Shown piece by piece: positions 14,901-22,452 of a DNA stretch of 23,495 bases. Location of the stretch: the NCBI GenBank assembly GCA_964517355.1, contig CAZFCK010000049.1, positions 1 to 23,495 on the forward strand, given 5' to 3'. Source of the DNA: CAZFCK01 sp964517355 (GTDB lineage Bacteria; Desulfobacterota; Desulfovibrionia; Desulfovibrionales; Desulfovibrionaceae). Below the pieces are notes generated by a model, which ran no database searches, was not told the origin of the DNA, and was given only the letters and a program-made list of their open reading frames with translations. Position numbers and translations under genes: made by a program. Positions within the stretch are counted from its first letter, which is position 1; every line of letters starts with the position of its first letter.

Positions 14901-15022
14901 GACGCCTTGCACGGAACCGGTTCAGGTGCTTCCGGGCATGATGTGCAGTGTCCGAGAGGAAGGGGTGTCATCCTATAAAGCGCCGACATGCCAGAGACAG
15001 TGCCCCAGGCACATAGCATATG

Positions 15023-15071
15023 CCGCACGGACGGGATATTCCCAGGTATCGCGTCCGTGCGGTTGCGTTTT
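15023..15071 (+). terminator. Rho-independent terminator after the small gene
   Basis: CCGCACGGACG (15023-15033) pairs perfectly with CGTCCGTGCGG (15052-15062), followed by TTGCGTTTT. It lies about 120 bp downstream of the small gene stop. Confidence 0.65.
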
Positions 15072-15129
15072 GATGTGTCCTGGTTCGCTTGGCGCATGTT
15101 GACTTTGAAAAGTGAATGCATCTGGTGGG

Positions 15130-15370
15130 TTAAGAACTTTATAAAAGGTTCTTAAGGACCTCCAAAATTTTATAGAATGAACAACTCGAGTTTCTGAGTA
15201 AAGCGTGTGATGTAACAATACCTATTTGTAGAAAAAAACAGGCATAATAGCCCTTTCTCCGGCATCCAGGGGCCTCCCCTTGTCGTCGGGCGGGCGCGAA
15301 AGCCCGCGACTTTATTCCTGAAAATGCGCTGGGGCGGAGCCCCAACCTCCCCATCCTAAAGGGAACATGT
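15130..15370. repeat. Intergenic stretch with several short hairpins
   Basis: No gene is seen between 14901 and 15481. Inverted repeats are TTAAGAAC/GTTCTTAA (15130-15137 and 15148-15155), a GCGGGC/GCCCGC stem around GCGAAA near 15292-15309, and GGGGC-GGA-GCCCC near 15331-15344. These have the look of lineage-typical repetitive terminator/REP-like sequences. They lead directly into repeat copy 2. Confidence 0.45.
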
Positions 15371-15372
15371 TT

Positions 15373-15476
15373 TAGAGCCTCTCACGCTTGAAAAGCGCTA
15401 GATGCTCTTATGCATTTCCCTGGAACAATTGGATATTGTTTCAGGGGAGAGCCTTGTTTCAAGGCGAAAATGCGCT
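15373..15476 (+). repeat. Dispersed repeat, copy 2 (most complete)
   Basis: 15373-15420 matches the reverse complement of 1-48 at 47 of 48 positions, including the hairpin (15374-15382 with 15400-15408). The following part, through the ggatattgtttca block to caaggcgaaaatgcgct, matches 20851-20912. Relative to that copy it has about 18 extra bases carrying a second tgtttca. It ends a few bases before the stop of the minus-strand gene at 15482. Confidence 0.75.
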
Positions 15477-15481
15477 AATGC

Positions 15482-16648
15482 TTACGGGCGCTGCCCCGCA
15501 GTGATGGCGCTGCGCCCCAGAGATTGCCGGATGAAGCTTTTCACCAACTCAGCGGACATATCTTCGCGGGATAAAGTATCCAGATATCCGCCCTGCACGA
15601 GCCGCGAAAATTCATCACGCTGCAGGTCCTTTTCGGTTTTGGCGCTCGACTCCAGAAGCGCTGCCAAGGGCTGCAACTCAAGGCGCATGGTCTCCTTGTC
15701 CAATTTTGCAATGGCGGCTGCCTTTGCGGCGATGACCTCGGGCTTGGGCAGGGAGGCGGAGCCCAGCACATCTTGGATGTTGGAGCTGAAAAGCTTGCAG
15801 CCTTGAAGAATGTGGTCGTGTTTGACCATGTTCATGCCTTTCCACCCCGCCTTGACCCACTTGAACAGACTGGCCTTTGTCTTTGCGGGGGCGGTTTCCC
15901 GGAACACGAACACGGAAATGGAATCGTACATTTGCGACTCGGCCCAACTGATGCCGGTCATGAGATTACCCTTGATGCCGGAATAGAAAAAGTACCAATC
16001 CTGCGGGGGGCCGAAGGCCAGGCCTTTCATGCCCACGGTACTTTTGCCTTTCATGCGTGAGATCGAGAGCAGAACGGGACCGTCGGCGTCTTGATAGCCG
16101 GCCACCATTCTGCTGACATCGTACCGGAAATAGGTGCCGGAATTAACATCGGGCGTAGTGACTTCGTACTCCGTGCCGCGGAAGACTATCGGATTCTCGG
16201 CGTCGGGCAACGTTGCATAGAGCGGCTGCAACGCCTTCTTGGCTCCGGTATCGAGCCAGCCGCCCATGCGTACTGAAGCCGGGTAGATGGCCTGGGGCGG
16301 AACCGCCGGGTTGTACATGTAGGAAGCGATTTGGTTGATGCCCATGGACAGGGAAAATTCCCAATACGCCCCCTCCGCGCCATTGATCTTATGGGGTTCC
16401 ACCTCGGCGGGATTGCCCTTGTCCATCCCCAGAAAGGCCATGAGGTTTTTGGTTCTGGAATGATGAAAGGGCAGCTCCGGCCGTTCAAGCATTTGCAAAA
16501 GGGAAGTTACGTCCTTTTCAACGCCGTTGAGTGCATCTTTCAGCTCTTTGTTGCCGAAAAGCGAAGCGTGCGGAGAAGTTGCGGACATTGCGATCAAGAA
16601 ACCACACAGGAGTGCGGTAGTGAGAAGTATACGAAAAAACACTGACAC
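15482..16648 (-). CDS. Exported protein of unknown function
   Basis: I do not recognise this 388-residue protein. It has a clear signal peptide (SVFFRILLTTALLCGFLIAMSA, likely cut near SPHA|SLFG), so it is probably periplasmic. The centre (about 85-245) is rich in aromatic and small residues (YWEFSLSMGINQIASYMYNP, YFFYSGIKGNLMTGISW) and looks globular and mostly beta. The C-terminal ~110 residues are charged and helical. The GTG at 16648 is preferred as start because AGGAGG lies six bases upstream; a TTG one codon earlier is possible. It follows the 130-residue gene by about 36 bp and probably forms an operon with it. No catalytic motif is evident. Confidence 0.8.
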   Translation of the reverse strand: MSVFFRILLTTALLCGFLIAMSATSPHASLFGNKELKDALNGVEKDVTSLLQMLERPELPFHHSRTKNLMAFLGMDKGNPAEVEPHKINGAEGAYWEFSLSMGINQIASYMYNPAVPPQAIYPASVRMGGWLDTGAKKALQPLYATLPDAENPIVFRGTEYEVTTPDVNSGTYFRYDVSRMVAGYQDADGPVLLSISRMKGKSTVGMKGLAFGPPQDWYFFYSGIKGNLMTGISWAESQMYDSISVFVFRETAPAKTKASLFKWVKAGWKGMNMVKHDHILQGCKLFSSNIQDVLGSASLPKPEVIAAKAAAIAKLDKETMRLELQPLAALLESSAKTEKDLQRDEFSRLVQGGYLDTLSREDMSAELVKSFIRQSLGRSAITAGQRP

Positions 16649-16684
16649 CAATGACCTCCTCGCTGCATCCGTTGCGGCGTTTGC

Positions 16685-17077
16685 TTATTGTGCGGGGCTG
16701 TTGTCGGGCCCCGAAGGGAATGGTCCCATTTCTTCCAGTTCCAGGGCCTGGACCTTTTCCTCCAGCCATTCGAGAATCGCGCGCGCAGTGTGGTAATTCA
16801 TGAAGAGCTTTGCATGGACACGCCGCACAATGGTTTTACTTTGCTGTTCGTCGAGAGGGCTTGTTTCATCGCTTACGGTGCCGTCGGGATGGATCATACG
16901 TTCGGCGAACTGCGGCAACTTGTCGCCTTCGCTGTAGATGTTCATCTCGATTTCTCCGTGGGGGCTTACGCCGCCCCATACGCCATGGACCGGAACCCGG
17001 GGGCATGCATCGTCAAGTTCGTATTCATATATCACTTTGATGGGAAAAGCCGTTCCTTCAGGTTTCCGGCGACTCAT
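16685..17077 (-). CDS. Conserved hypothetical protein, DUF3467-like in outline
   Basis: The 130-residue protein has no signal peptide. Its layout is a beta-rich first half (FPIKVIYEYELD, VHGVWGGVSPHGEIEMNIYSEG) followed by HAKLFMNYHTARAILEWLEEKVQALE. The last part recalls small DUF3467-type proteins whose C-terminal helix follows a similar strand, but the match is by eye and weak. The Shine-Dalgarno sequence AAGGAG lies eight bases before ATG. It is first in a two-gene minus-strand unit with the exported protein. An 8-bp perfect inverted repeat (AGAGCCGG/CCGGCTCT, 17153-17181) lies about 75 bp upstream. The function is unknown. Confidence 0.75.
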   Translation of the reverse strand: MSRRKPEGTAFPIKVIYEYELDDACPRVPVHGVWGGVSPHGEIEMNIYSEGDKLPQFAERMIHPDGTVSDETSPLDEQQSKTIVRRVHAKLFMNYHTARAILEWLEEKVQALELEEMGPFPSGPDNSPAQ

Positions 17078-17152
17078 TGGCGCTCTCCTTGCATCTGGAT
17101 GTGCGATGAAAAAGGCAGTATGACTGCAAACAGATCGTCTGGCAAGGAGATA

Positions 17153-17181
17153 GAGCCGGGGAATGCGTGTCTCCGGCTCTC
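17153..17181. promoter_or_regulatory. Inverted repeat upstream of the 130-residue gene
   Basis: AGAGCCGG (17153-17160) pairs with CCGGCTCT (17174-17181) around 13 bases. It may be an operator or leader structure of the minus-strand gene starting at 17077. The remainder of the 17078-17516 gap holds the sigma-28-like element at 17423-17450 and a small CGGCG/CGCCG hairpin near 17237-17251; nothing else was seen. Confidence 0.3.
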
Positions 17182-17422
17182 ATAGGCAAGGGCATGGCGT
17201 TCATGAACCTGAGCGCGAAAAATATAACGGCTCGCTCCGGCGTCTATCGCCGCCAGGCCTCGCCTTCGGTATGGGGCTAAATTATGACGTTTTCCGTACC
17301 GCGCAATCTTTTGGGAATTCTTGCCATGGTGTAGAACGCACTGTATCATAAGGATAAGAGTGAACAATACGAGGTTCTGTTCAGGCGGTGTTTGCGGTCT
17401 GGAGTTTATGGCGCTTTTTTAT

Positions 17423-17450
17423 TAAAGTATGCTTCTCGGAGTGCCGAAAA
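17423..17450 (+). promoter_or_regulatory. Sigma-28-like promoter for the repeat protein at 17517
   Basis: TAAAGTAT (17423-17430), 12 bp, then GCCGAAAA (17443-17450) matches the sigma-28 consensus TAAAGTTT and GCCGATAA at 7 of 8 positions in each half. The spacing is one base longer than the E. coli norm. It ends 66 bp before the start codon. Confidence 0.5.
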
Positions 17451-17516
17451 GATACTGTAAAGGTGTCGTGTTTTCAAGAAGGCGGCATGAGTAATTCCCA
17501 ATGCGGAGGTGACAAC

Positions 17517-17804
17517 ATGAGCGGCTATGAATTTACACTGCCCGGCGTCATGGATCAGCAGACTCTGGGGGCTTCGGTGGTAACGAAGACCCTGGACACT
17601 TTGAACAACTCCGGCTCGAGTCTTGCGCCTGTGGACAAACAGACCTTCGGCGCTGCGGTTGTCTCGAAGACCCTGGATTACATGAACAGCGGCGGCACGG
17701 GCAACGCCATGGACATGGGCGGCATGTCTCAGACATATGATTTTTCAAAGGACGTATTGGGTGCTTATACCGGTACAGGCACGATTGCGGACTATAGTGT
17801 CTGA
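17517..17804 (+). CDS. Small tandem-repeat protein of unknown function
   Basis: The 95-residue protein contains a 27-residue repeat: MDQQTLGASVVTKTLDTLN (12-30) and VDKQTFGAAVVSKTLDYMN (39-57), each followed by a Ser/Gly linker. A degenerate third unit (MSQTYDFSKDVLGAY, 70-84) and the tail GTGTIADYSV follow. It has no Cys, signal peptide or membrane segment. ATG 17517 is chosen because GGAGGT lies six bases upstream; an in-frame ATG at 17487 is less well supported. The sigma-28-like promoter suggests a motility or surface role, possibly in common with the small gene at 14697. I know of no assigned function. Confidence 0.75.
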   Translation: MSGYEFTLPGVMDQQTLGASVVTKTLDTLNNSGSSLAPVDKQTFGAAVVSKTLDYMNSGGTGNAMDMGGMSQTYDFSKDVLGAYTGTGTIADYSV

Positions 17805-17811
17805 CCATGCG

Positions 17812-17850
17812 ATCCGGCAACTGCCGGGCGAGACTCCATAAGCCGGATTT
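17812..17850 (+). terminator. Weak terminator-like hairpin after the repeat protein
   Basis: ATCCGGC (17812-17818) pairs with GCCGGAT (17842-17848), followed by a few T. A second inverted repeat, AATTCCC/GGGAATT (17862-17868, 17877-17883), lies before the convergent kinase gene. Both are modest. Confidence 0.35.
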
Positions 17851-17920
17851 TGTGCGAGGGGAATTCCCATGGAACAGGGAATTTCTCCAGAGCTGCCGTT
17901 GAGGGAGTGGAATGCATGCT

Positions 17921-19549
17921 TCAGCTCGGGAGGGGCAGGGTAAAGACGAACTCGCTGCCCTTGCCTTCTTGGCTGTTAACCCAGATACGTCCCCCGTGGT
18001 GTTCCACGATTTCTTTGCAGATGGAAAGCCCCAACCCTGTGCCTTCCGGCTTTCCGGTGAGGGTGTCGCCCACCTGGTTGAACACTTCGAAAATGGAATC
18101 CTGATATCTTTTAGGAATCCCCACGCCGTTGTCCTGCACGCTGACCAGCAGTTCCTTGTCTTCTTTTATTGCGCGGCAAACGACACGCCCCCCCGGCGGT
18201 GTGAATTTCATGGCGTTTGAAAGCAGATTGATGCAGATTTGCACCAGTCTGTCCCGATCCGCGCGCAAGGCGGGCACTCCTTGCGGTACGTCCATGACCA
18301 GATCGATGCCGGCATTTTGAAACGAAGGGCGCATGGAGGCAAAGGAGTGTTCAATTACTTCGCGGAGATCGGTGCGCCCCATTCTCCATTCCATGCGGCC
18401 CGCCTCGAGTTTTGACAAATCGAGCACATTGTTGATGAGCATGGTCAACCGTTTGCCTTCCGAGGTGACGATGCGTAGGTTTTCCAGGATCCTGTCGAGG
18501 TTGGAGCGCAGCGTGGCATCCTTCACGCTTGGCGTCATTTTGTACTGAATCAGCTTTTCCATGAGCTTTGTGAACCCCAGGATGGAGGTCAGGGGAGTGC
18601 GGAGCTCATGGGAAACCACGGTAAGGATGCGCGATTTCGTGCGGTTCAGGGCTTCCGCCTGATCCTTGGCCTGTTGCAGGGCGAACCGCACCTTCATGGG
18701 AGCGCTGATGTCTTCGCATATTCCTTCGATATGGGCGCCTTTGTCGCCTGCCCCGAGCACGAGACGGGCGGACAGGGAGCTCCAAAGCAAGCTGCCGTCT
18801 TTGCGCATGAACTGCGCTTCGAAGCCTGCGATGGAGCCATGAGAGACCAGGGTGGAAACGAACTGGTTGCGGTCGTCGGGATTCCGGTACAGATCGCGCT
18901 TCAGGTCCGTCATTTGGCGCAACAGCTCCTCCCGGGAGTCATAGCCAAGCATGCGCGCCATAGCGGGGTTGGCGTCGAGCAGTTTGCCGTCCAACGAGCT
19001 TTGAAAAATACCCTCGACGGCATTGAGAAAGAAGCTGCGGTATTTTTCCTCCGCTTCGTTGCGTTCCGCAATTTCCGTTTGCAACCGGGTGTTTTGGATG
19101 CAAGAGATGCAGGCCCGGGCCAACTTCACATTGAGCGGCATAAGGGAGCGTATCTCTTTGTAGGTGAGCTTTTCACCGCTTTTTACAAGAACAAGCAGAC
19201 CGAAATCCGGCAGATCGAAGATGTAGTAACTGCCCTCACTTTGGGAGCCGGTCAGGGGGAGCATGGAGCGGAAACGGGCAGCAGCTCCATGTCCCGGGGT
19301 TGCGGGAATGCATGCGAGGGCCTGCCCCACCAAGGGGTTGGCCTGTACCCTTTTGGGGATGCGATAGACGGGCTGGAAGAGATGCCCCTGCCTGGAGGCG
19401 GGGGTGGTTTGCAGCACGACGCCCGCACGGCAATTGAGCTTGCGCAGGTAAGCGCAGAGTGCTTCCTTGAGCATCTGCTCCAGCTTGAGGCTGTTGCCGA
19501 TGGACATGGCGATTTCGTAATAGATGTGCTCGTGCATGCGGTTGTTCAT
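17921..19549 (-). CDS. PAS-domain sensor histidine kinase paired with a FIST protein
   Basis: This 542-residue kinase has no membrane segment and is predicted cytoplasmic. A GAF-like N-terminal region (about 1-150) is followed by a short coiled coil (EIAERNEAEEKYRS) and a PAS domain (about 168-290, FFLNAVEGIFQSSLDGKLLDANPAMARMLGY). The HisKA domain carries the phospho-acceptor H314 (VVSHELRTPL). The HATPase domain has N-box NLLSNAMKFT (441-450), G1 QDNGVGIP (472-479) and G2 GTGLGLSI (503-510). No receiver domain is attached and no response regulator is encoded in the window. The reading frame is open for 165 more codons upstream, but that part is out of frame with the real FIST gene. The ATG at 19549 overlaps the FIST stop by 4 bp and has GGAGG four bases upstream, so it is the start. 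Confidence 0.93.
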   Translation of the reverse strand: MNNRMHEHIYYEIAMSIGNSLKLEQMLKEALCAYLRKLNCRAGVVLQTTPASRQGHLFQPVYRIPKRVQANPLVGQALACIPATPGHGAAARFRSMLPLTGSQSEGSYYIFDLPDFGLLVLVKSGEKLTYKEIRSLMPLNVKLARACISCIQNTRLQTEIAERNEAEEKYRSFFLNAVEGIFQSSLDGKLLDANPAMARMLGYDSREELLRQMTDLKRDLYRNPDDRNQFVSTLVSHGSIAGFEAQFMRKDGSLLWSSLSARLVLGAGDKGAHIEGICEDISAPMKVRFALQQAKDQAEALNRTKSRILTVVSHELRTPLTSILGFTKLMEKLIQYKMTPSVKDATLRSNLDRILENLRIVTSEGKRLTMLINNVLDLSKLEAGRMEWRMGRTDLREVIEHSFASMRPSFQNAGIDLVMDVPQGVPALRADRDRLVQICINLLSNAMKFTPPGGRVVCRAIKEDKELLVSVQDNGVGIPKRYQDSIFEVFNQVGDTLTGKPEGTGLGLSICKEIVEHHGGRIWVNSQEGKGSEFVFTLPLPS

Positions 19550-20670
19550 GCGCCCTCCAGAAGGGCAACAACCGATGTTTTGTTGTAAAATCCCAGAAAG
19601 TCCTTGCCGTTGTTGGCTATTTCGCCAATGGTGCAGGCGCCGAAGAGGGGCAGACCCGGTTCGCGCACAGCTTGCAGCTCCTTGGAAAAAGCATCTCCCA
19701 GAAACAACACCCGGGAGATGCAGTCGATAAAAAGACAACAGCAGGGGATCACGCCGGGGGGCAAGTTCTCCTCGCTTAACCTGAACGCTTTTCCCGCGGC
19801 GGCGATAAGCGAGTCCGGGTCGCCGCATAGCACCTCGACGAATGAGCCTTGCGGAATTTCTCCAACGCAGGTGAGAGAACCGTCTTCGTGAATCCGGAGA
19901 ATATCGCGCACAATGCGTTCGGCACCCCATGTGGCGATGCCGAAAGGATGGGATTGCACAACATTGATGAGATCTTGTTCTGCGATGACCTGGCCCCGGA
20001 ATTTCGCCACTATGCGGCGGTATATCTCCGCCGCCGGTTCCCAATCCAGAGAGCGGACGATATTGTATTCGGATTCCGTCACTTTGTGGGTGGAATTGAC
20101 GCTGCTCCAGCCGTGGCTGACGCCGATGCCGCTACGGATACCGAATTCGGCCAGCAACACGCCGTCCCGCCGCAGTCCTTGCGGCGTGATCAGACAGAGC
20201 GCGTCCTCCCGCCGCAGTGAACCGGCACCGCCGCCTATATAGTTGATTTCAAGGCCAAAATTAATATAGAGTGCTTCTATGAATTCGTTTATGCGGCGGG
20301 ATAAGCCATCCACAAGCACAAATAAGGTGGGAGGAGGAGCGTTATCGCCCAGCCGCTCCTCCAACAGCGCGTCGAAATCCGCTGTGGGATCGCTGAGTCC
20401 CGAAATGAAATGCACGTGGGGCGAAAAGGGGAGTCCCACAGCGATGACGCCGGTCTCCAGCTTGGTTTCGTTATGCAGAATGGCGGGAAAAAGCCCCCCG
20501 AATACGGGTTTCGCAAACGCGGCGAGCAGCGCGTCGATAGGGGCGGTTTGATAATCGTTCTCCGCGCACGCCAGAACCAGGACGCTTTGCACGGCCGGGT
20601 CTTGCGCCAGGTGCTCCAGCACGTGCTGCAGGCCGGCAACTGTTCCCGTGGTATCCACTTCAATACGCAT
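19546..20670 (-). CDS. FIST domain signal-transduction protein
   Basis: FIST domains are thought to sense small ligands such as amino acids and occur next to or fused with signalling modules. The 374-residue protein has FIST_N (about 25-215; FGGLFPAILH, GLPFSPHVHFISGLSD, INYIGGGAGSL, GIGVSHGWSSVNSTHKVTESE) and FIST_C (about 220-368). The latter ends in the typical FGACTIGEIANNGKDFLGFYNKTSVVALL. A CCC triplet stands at 310-312. ATG 20670 is chosen because AGGTGAG lies just upstream; the longer frame starts at a TTG and runs through Arg/Pro-rich text. Its stop overlaps the histidine kinase start by 4 bp, so the pair is translationally coupled and probably forms one sensory unit with FIST as the ligand input. 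Confidence 0.93.
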   Translation of the reverse strand: MRIEVDTTGTVAGLQHVLEHLAQDPAVQSVLVLACAENDYQTAPIDALLAAFAKPVFGGLFPAILHNETKLETGVIAVGLPFSPHVHFISGLSDPTADFDALLEERLGDNAPPPTLFVLVDGLSRRINEFIEALYINFGLEINYIGGGAGSLRREDALCLITPQGLRRDGVLLAEFGIRSGIGVSHGWSSVNSTHKVTESEYNIVRSLDWEPAAEIYRRIVAKFRGQVIAEQDLINVVQSHPFGIATWGAERIVRDILRIHEDGSLTCVGEIPQGSFVEVLCGDPDSLIAAAGKAFRLSEENLPPGVIPCCCLFIDCISRVLFLGDAFSKELQAVREPGLPLFGACTIGEIANNGKDFLGFYNKTSVVALLEGA

Positions 20671-20850
20671 CTTCTCACCTGGGGGCTGTGGGCGCTCTGT
20701 TCGGAGCGGAACATGCCGAATGCGTCGTTTGGGCAATGTCCGCTATGCGGCCCCAGCTCTCGTCCGTTCCCGAGCGTTCGCACTCGTCTCTTTGTAAAAG
20801 AAAAATATAACCACCGTGACGCATTGGAGCCTATTAATCTTGGAATGGTT

Positions 20851-20912
20851 TAGATGCTCCTATGCCTTTACCTGAAACAATGGGATATTGTTTCAAGGCG
20901 AAAATGCGCTGC
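20851..20912 (+). repeat. Dispersed repeat, copy 3 (lacks the hairpin part)
   Basis: From tagatgctcctatgcc through ggatattgtttca to caaggcgaaaatgcgct it matches 15399-15476, with the ~18-base internal duplication missing. The 5' hairpin half found in copies 1 and 2 is reduced to tttag. It lies between the FIST gene start and the DM9 gene stop. Apart from it and GC-rich inverted repeats near 20936-20964, nothing was seen in 20671-20984. Confidence 0.65.
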
Positions 20913-20984
20913 CGCAAAGCCCCATATGCCATGTTGGGGGCGGGCCGTCACGGTAGCCCCGTTCAATGGAGCCCAGGGGTGTTG

Positions 20985-21893
20985 TCATCGTATTGTCATG
21001 ATTTCAAACCGTTCGATTACGTATTCCTTGCCCGCATATCCAATGGTGCAGCCTGCGAAGCCTTCTTGTATCTGGCCGGGATGCAGGCCGCCGAAAAGGG
21101 TGCCGCGGCATATGTATAGAGGACTTCCCATGTTGTGTCCCGCTTCGAATTTGTTGCCGACCACCATGTAGCCGGCGGTGTCTGTGGGAATCCAGCCCAC
21201 GCTTGCCGCGTTGCCGCAAAGAACGTCGTAGGCTCCTGCGAATGATTCAACACCATGTTGCCCCGTGTTGCATCCGTTGAAGCCCTGGCCGATCTTCCCG
21301 GCGCTGACAACGCCATGCTTGAATGTGCGGCAGGTGTAAAGCGTGCGCCCCCGCTCTTGTCCTGTGGCCAATGCGTTGTCCGGTACGCGTCCTCCGAGGA
21401 GAGGCGCCCATTGCAAGGTCCCGGGAGAGGAAGCGTATGTTTCCGAACGGGACGCCTCCCGCTCCGCGGCGGTGGAGGCGCTCAGCCCGGGCTCCTGGGG
21501 CGTGCCCATTGGAGCGGCGTTTTTCGGCGCGGGGCGCATTGTGAACGTGTTGTGCCGCACCTTGCCGCTGATGCCGTCCTCGGTACATTCGCCCTCCCAT
21601 GTTTCAGCCCACCGGGGGACCGTCATTTTAACGCGGTCATCCAAAAAACTGCCGTTCATGGCGAAGGTGCCGCCGGATGCGGCCGGAAACTGCGTCCCCT
21701 CAAAGGTTCCTTTGAACACCATGTCGATGCGCAGATTTCCCTTGGCCACCTGCTGCACTCCGTTGGAAACGGACCACTCCAGCAGCATGCCTGCTTCAAA
21801 GAAACGGGCGCAGGATGCCGTCTGTTCAGAATATGCCGGGTGCGCTGTCGCGAGCATGAGGGCAAGCAGGAAAAGGGCCAATACATCGCGCAT
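20985..21893 (-). CDS. Exported protein with two DM9-like repeats
   Basis: The 302-residue protein has a signal peptide (MRDVLALFLLALMLATAHPAYS, cut near residue 22-25). The N-terminal domain (about 25-122) is beta-rich with Cys28 and Cys103 as a possible disulfide. A Pro/Ala/Ser-rich linker (122-160) leads into two DM9-like repeats at about 163-226 and 233-299. Repeat cores are GRTLYTCRTFKHGVVSAGKI...FNGC and GSPLYICRGTLFGGLHPGQI...FAGC, each ending in a short YDVL/FEIM strand. DM9 domains are best known from insects, molluscs and Plasmodium, some binding mannose-type glycans, so a carbohydrate-binding role is possible. ATG 21893 is chosen because GAGGAGG lies eight bases upstream. Confidence 0.82.
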   Translation of the reverse strand: MRDVLALFLLALMLATAHPAYSEQTASCARFFEAGMLLEWSVSNGVQQVAKGNLRIDMVFKGTFEGTQFPAASGGTFAMNGSFLDDRVKMTVPRWAETWEGECTEDGISGKVRHNTFTMRPAPKNAAPMGTPQEPGLSASTAAEREASRSETYASSPGTLQWAPLLGGRVPDNALATGQERGRTLYTCRTFKHGVVSAGKIGQGFNGCNTGQHGVESFAGAYDVLCGNAASVGWIPTDTAGYMVVGNKFEAGHNMGSPLYICRGTLFGGLHPGQIQEGFAGCTIGYAGKEYVIERFEIMTIR

Positions 21894-21962
21894 GATAACA
21901 ACCTCCTCAAGCTGGCTGCTTGTGAATTCTAAAGAAGGGGGCTTATCGCAATAAGCGCGCAA

Positions 21963-22148
21963 TCAGGAACGAGCCGGCAAATGCAGCGGATGTCCCGCAA
22001 GGCCGCAATAACCTTTTGCCGTATCGGGTTCACTACGGTCGAAACGCCACATCATGCACATGCTACCCTGGCAGAATTTCAATTTGTCGTCATGTGTTTT
22101 CAATAAAGGACAGTACTTGAATTTCGCTTCCTTTTCCTCAATGAGCAT
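21963..22148 (-). CDS. Four-cysteine small protein, probably metal-binding
   Basis: The 61-residue protein has Cys at 13, 26, 31 and 48 in the pattern CPLL, FCQGSMCMMWRF, GYCGLAG. The spacing suggests one Zn or Fe-S site. Similar CP...C.GS.CM.WR...GYCGLAG mini-proteins occur in deltaproteobacteria as far as I recall, without known function. ATG 22148 is chosen because AAGGAGG lies five bases upstream; the longer frame adds 30 residues without support. It lies about 70 bp upstream of the DM9 gene on the same strand and may be co-transcribed with it. Confidence 0.7.
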   Translation of the reverse strand: MLIEEKEAKFKYCPLLKTHDDKLKFCQGSMCMMWRFDRSEPDTAKGYCGLAGHPLHLPARS

Positions 22149-22452
22149 ACCAGCCTCCTTGCAGGCAATCTGCGGTGAACGAGCCGTCGTCTTTGTTTGT
22201 AACACACTAATTAACAAAAATAATACATTCATCGGCATAGAGAGGCAAGAAGGCAGATACGGGAGTCGTTTTTTTGACCATGACGGTCATTGCCGCGAGA
22301 ATCGGGAGAAATGGATACACATCATACGTAAAAACAGCATGTTACATTATTCCGGTATTGGTATGAATTTTGCTTTCTATTTGCCGAGGCCATGGCTGCG
22401 GACTCGTTTTGTATGGCCATAATGTTTTCAATGCATTTTTCAGGGAGGATAC
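22149..22452. other. Divergent intergenic region between the Cys4 gene and the SPOR gene
   Basis: This stretch is AT-richer than its surroundings, especially 22195-22235, as expected for divergent promoters. A 5-5-5 inverted repeat (TGACC ATGAC GGTCA) lies at about 22276-22290. No gene or firm promoter was recognised. Confidence 0.35.

Noticed and set aside
15130..15420. CRISPR array or insertion sequence in the repeat-rich gap
   Set aside because: The repeats are not regularly spaced direct repeats and there is no transposase or terminal inverted repeat pair; they look like hairpin/REP-type elements.
19550..20044. N-terminal extension of the histidine kinase frame
   Set aside because: This part is out of frame with the FIST gene, whose domain text is clear; the kinase start at 19549 has a ribosome binding site and overlaps the FIST stop.
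21255..21932. Plus-strand open frame opposite the DM9 gene
   Set aside because: It is the antisense shadow of a gene with signal peptide and repeats.
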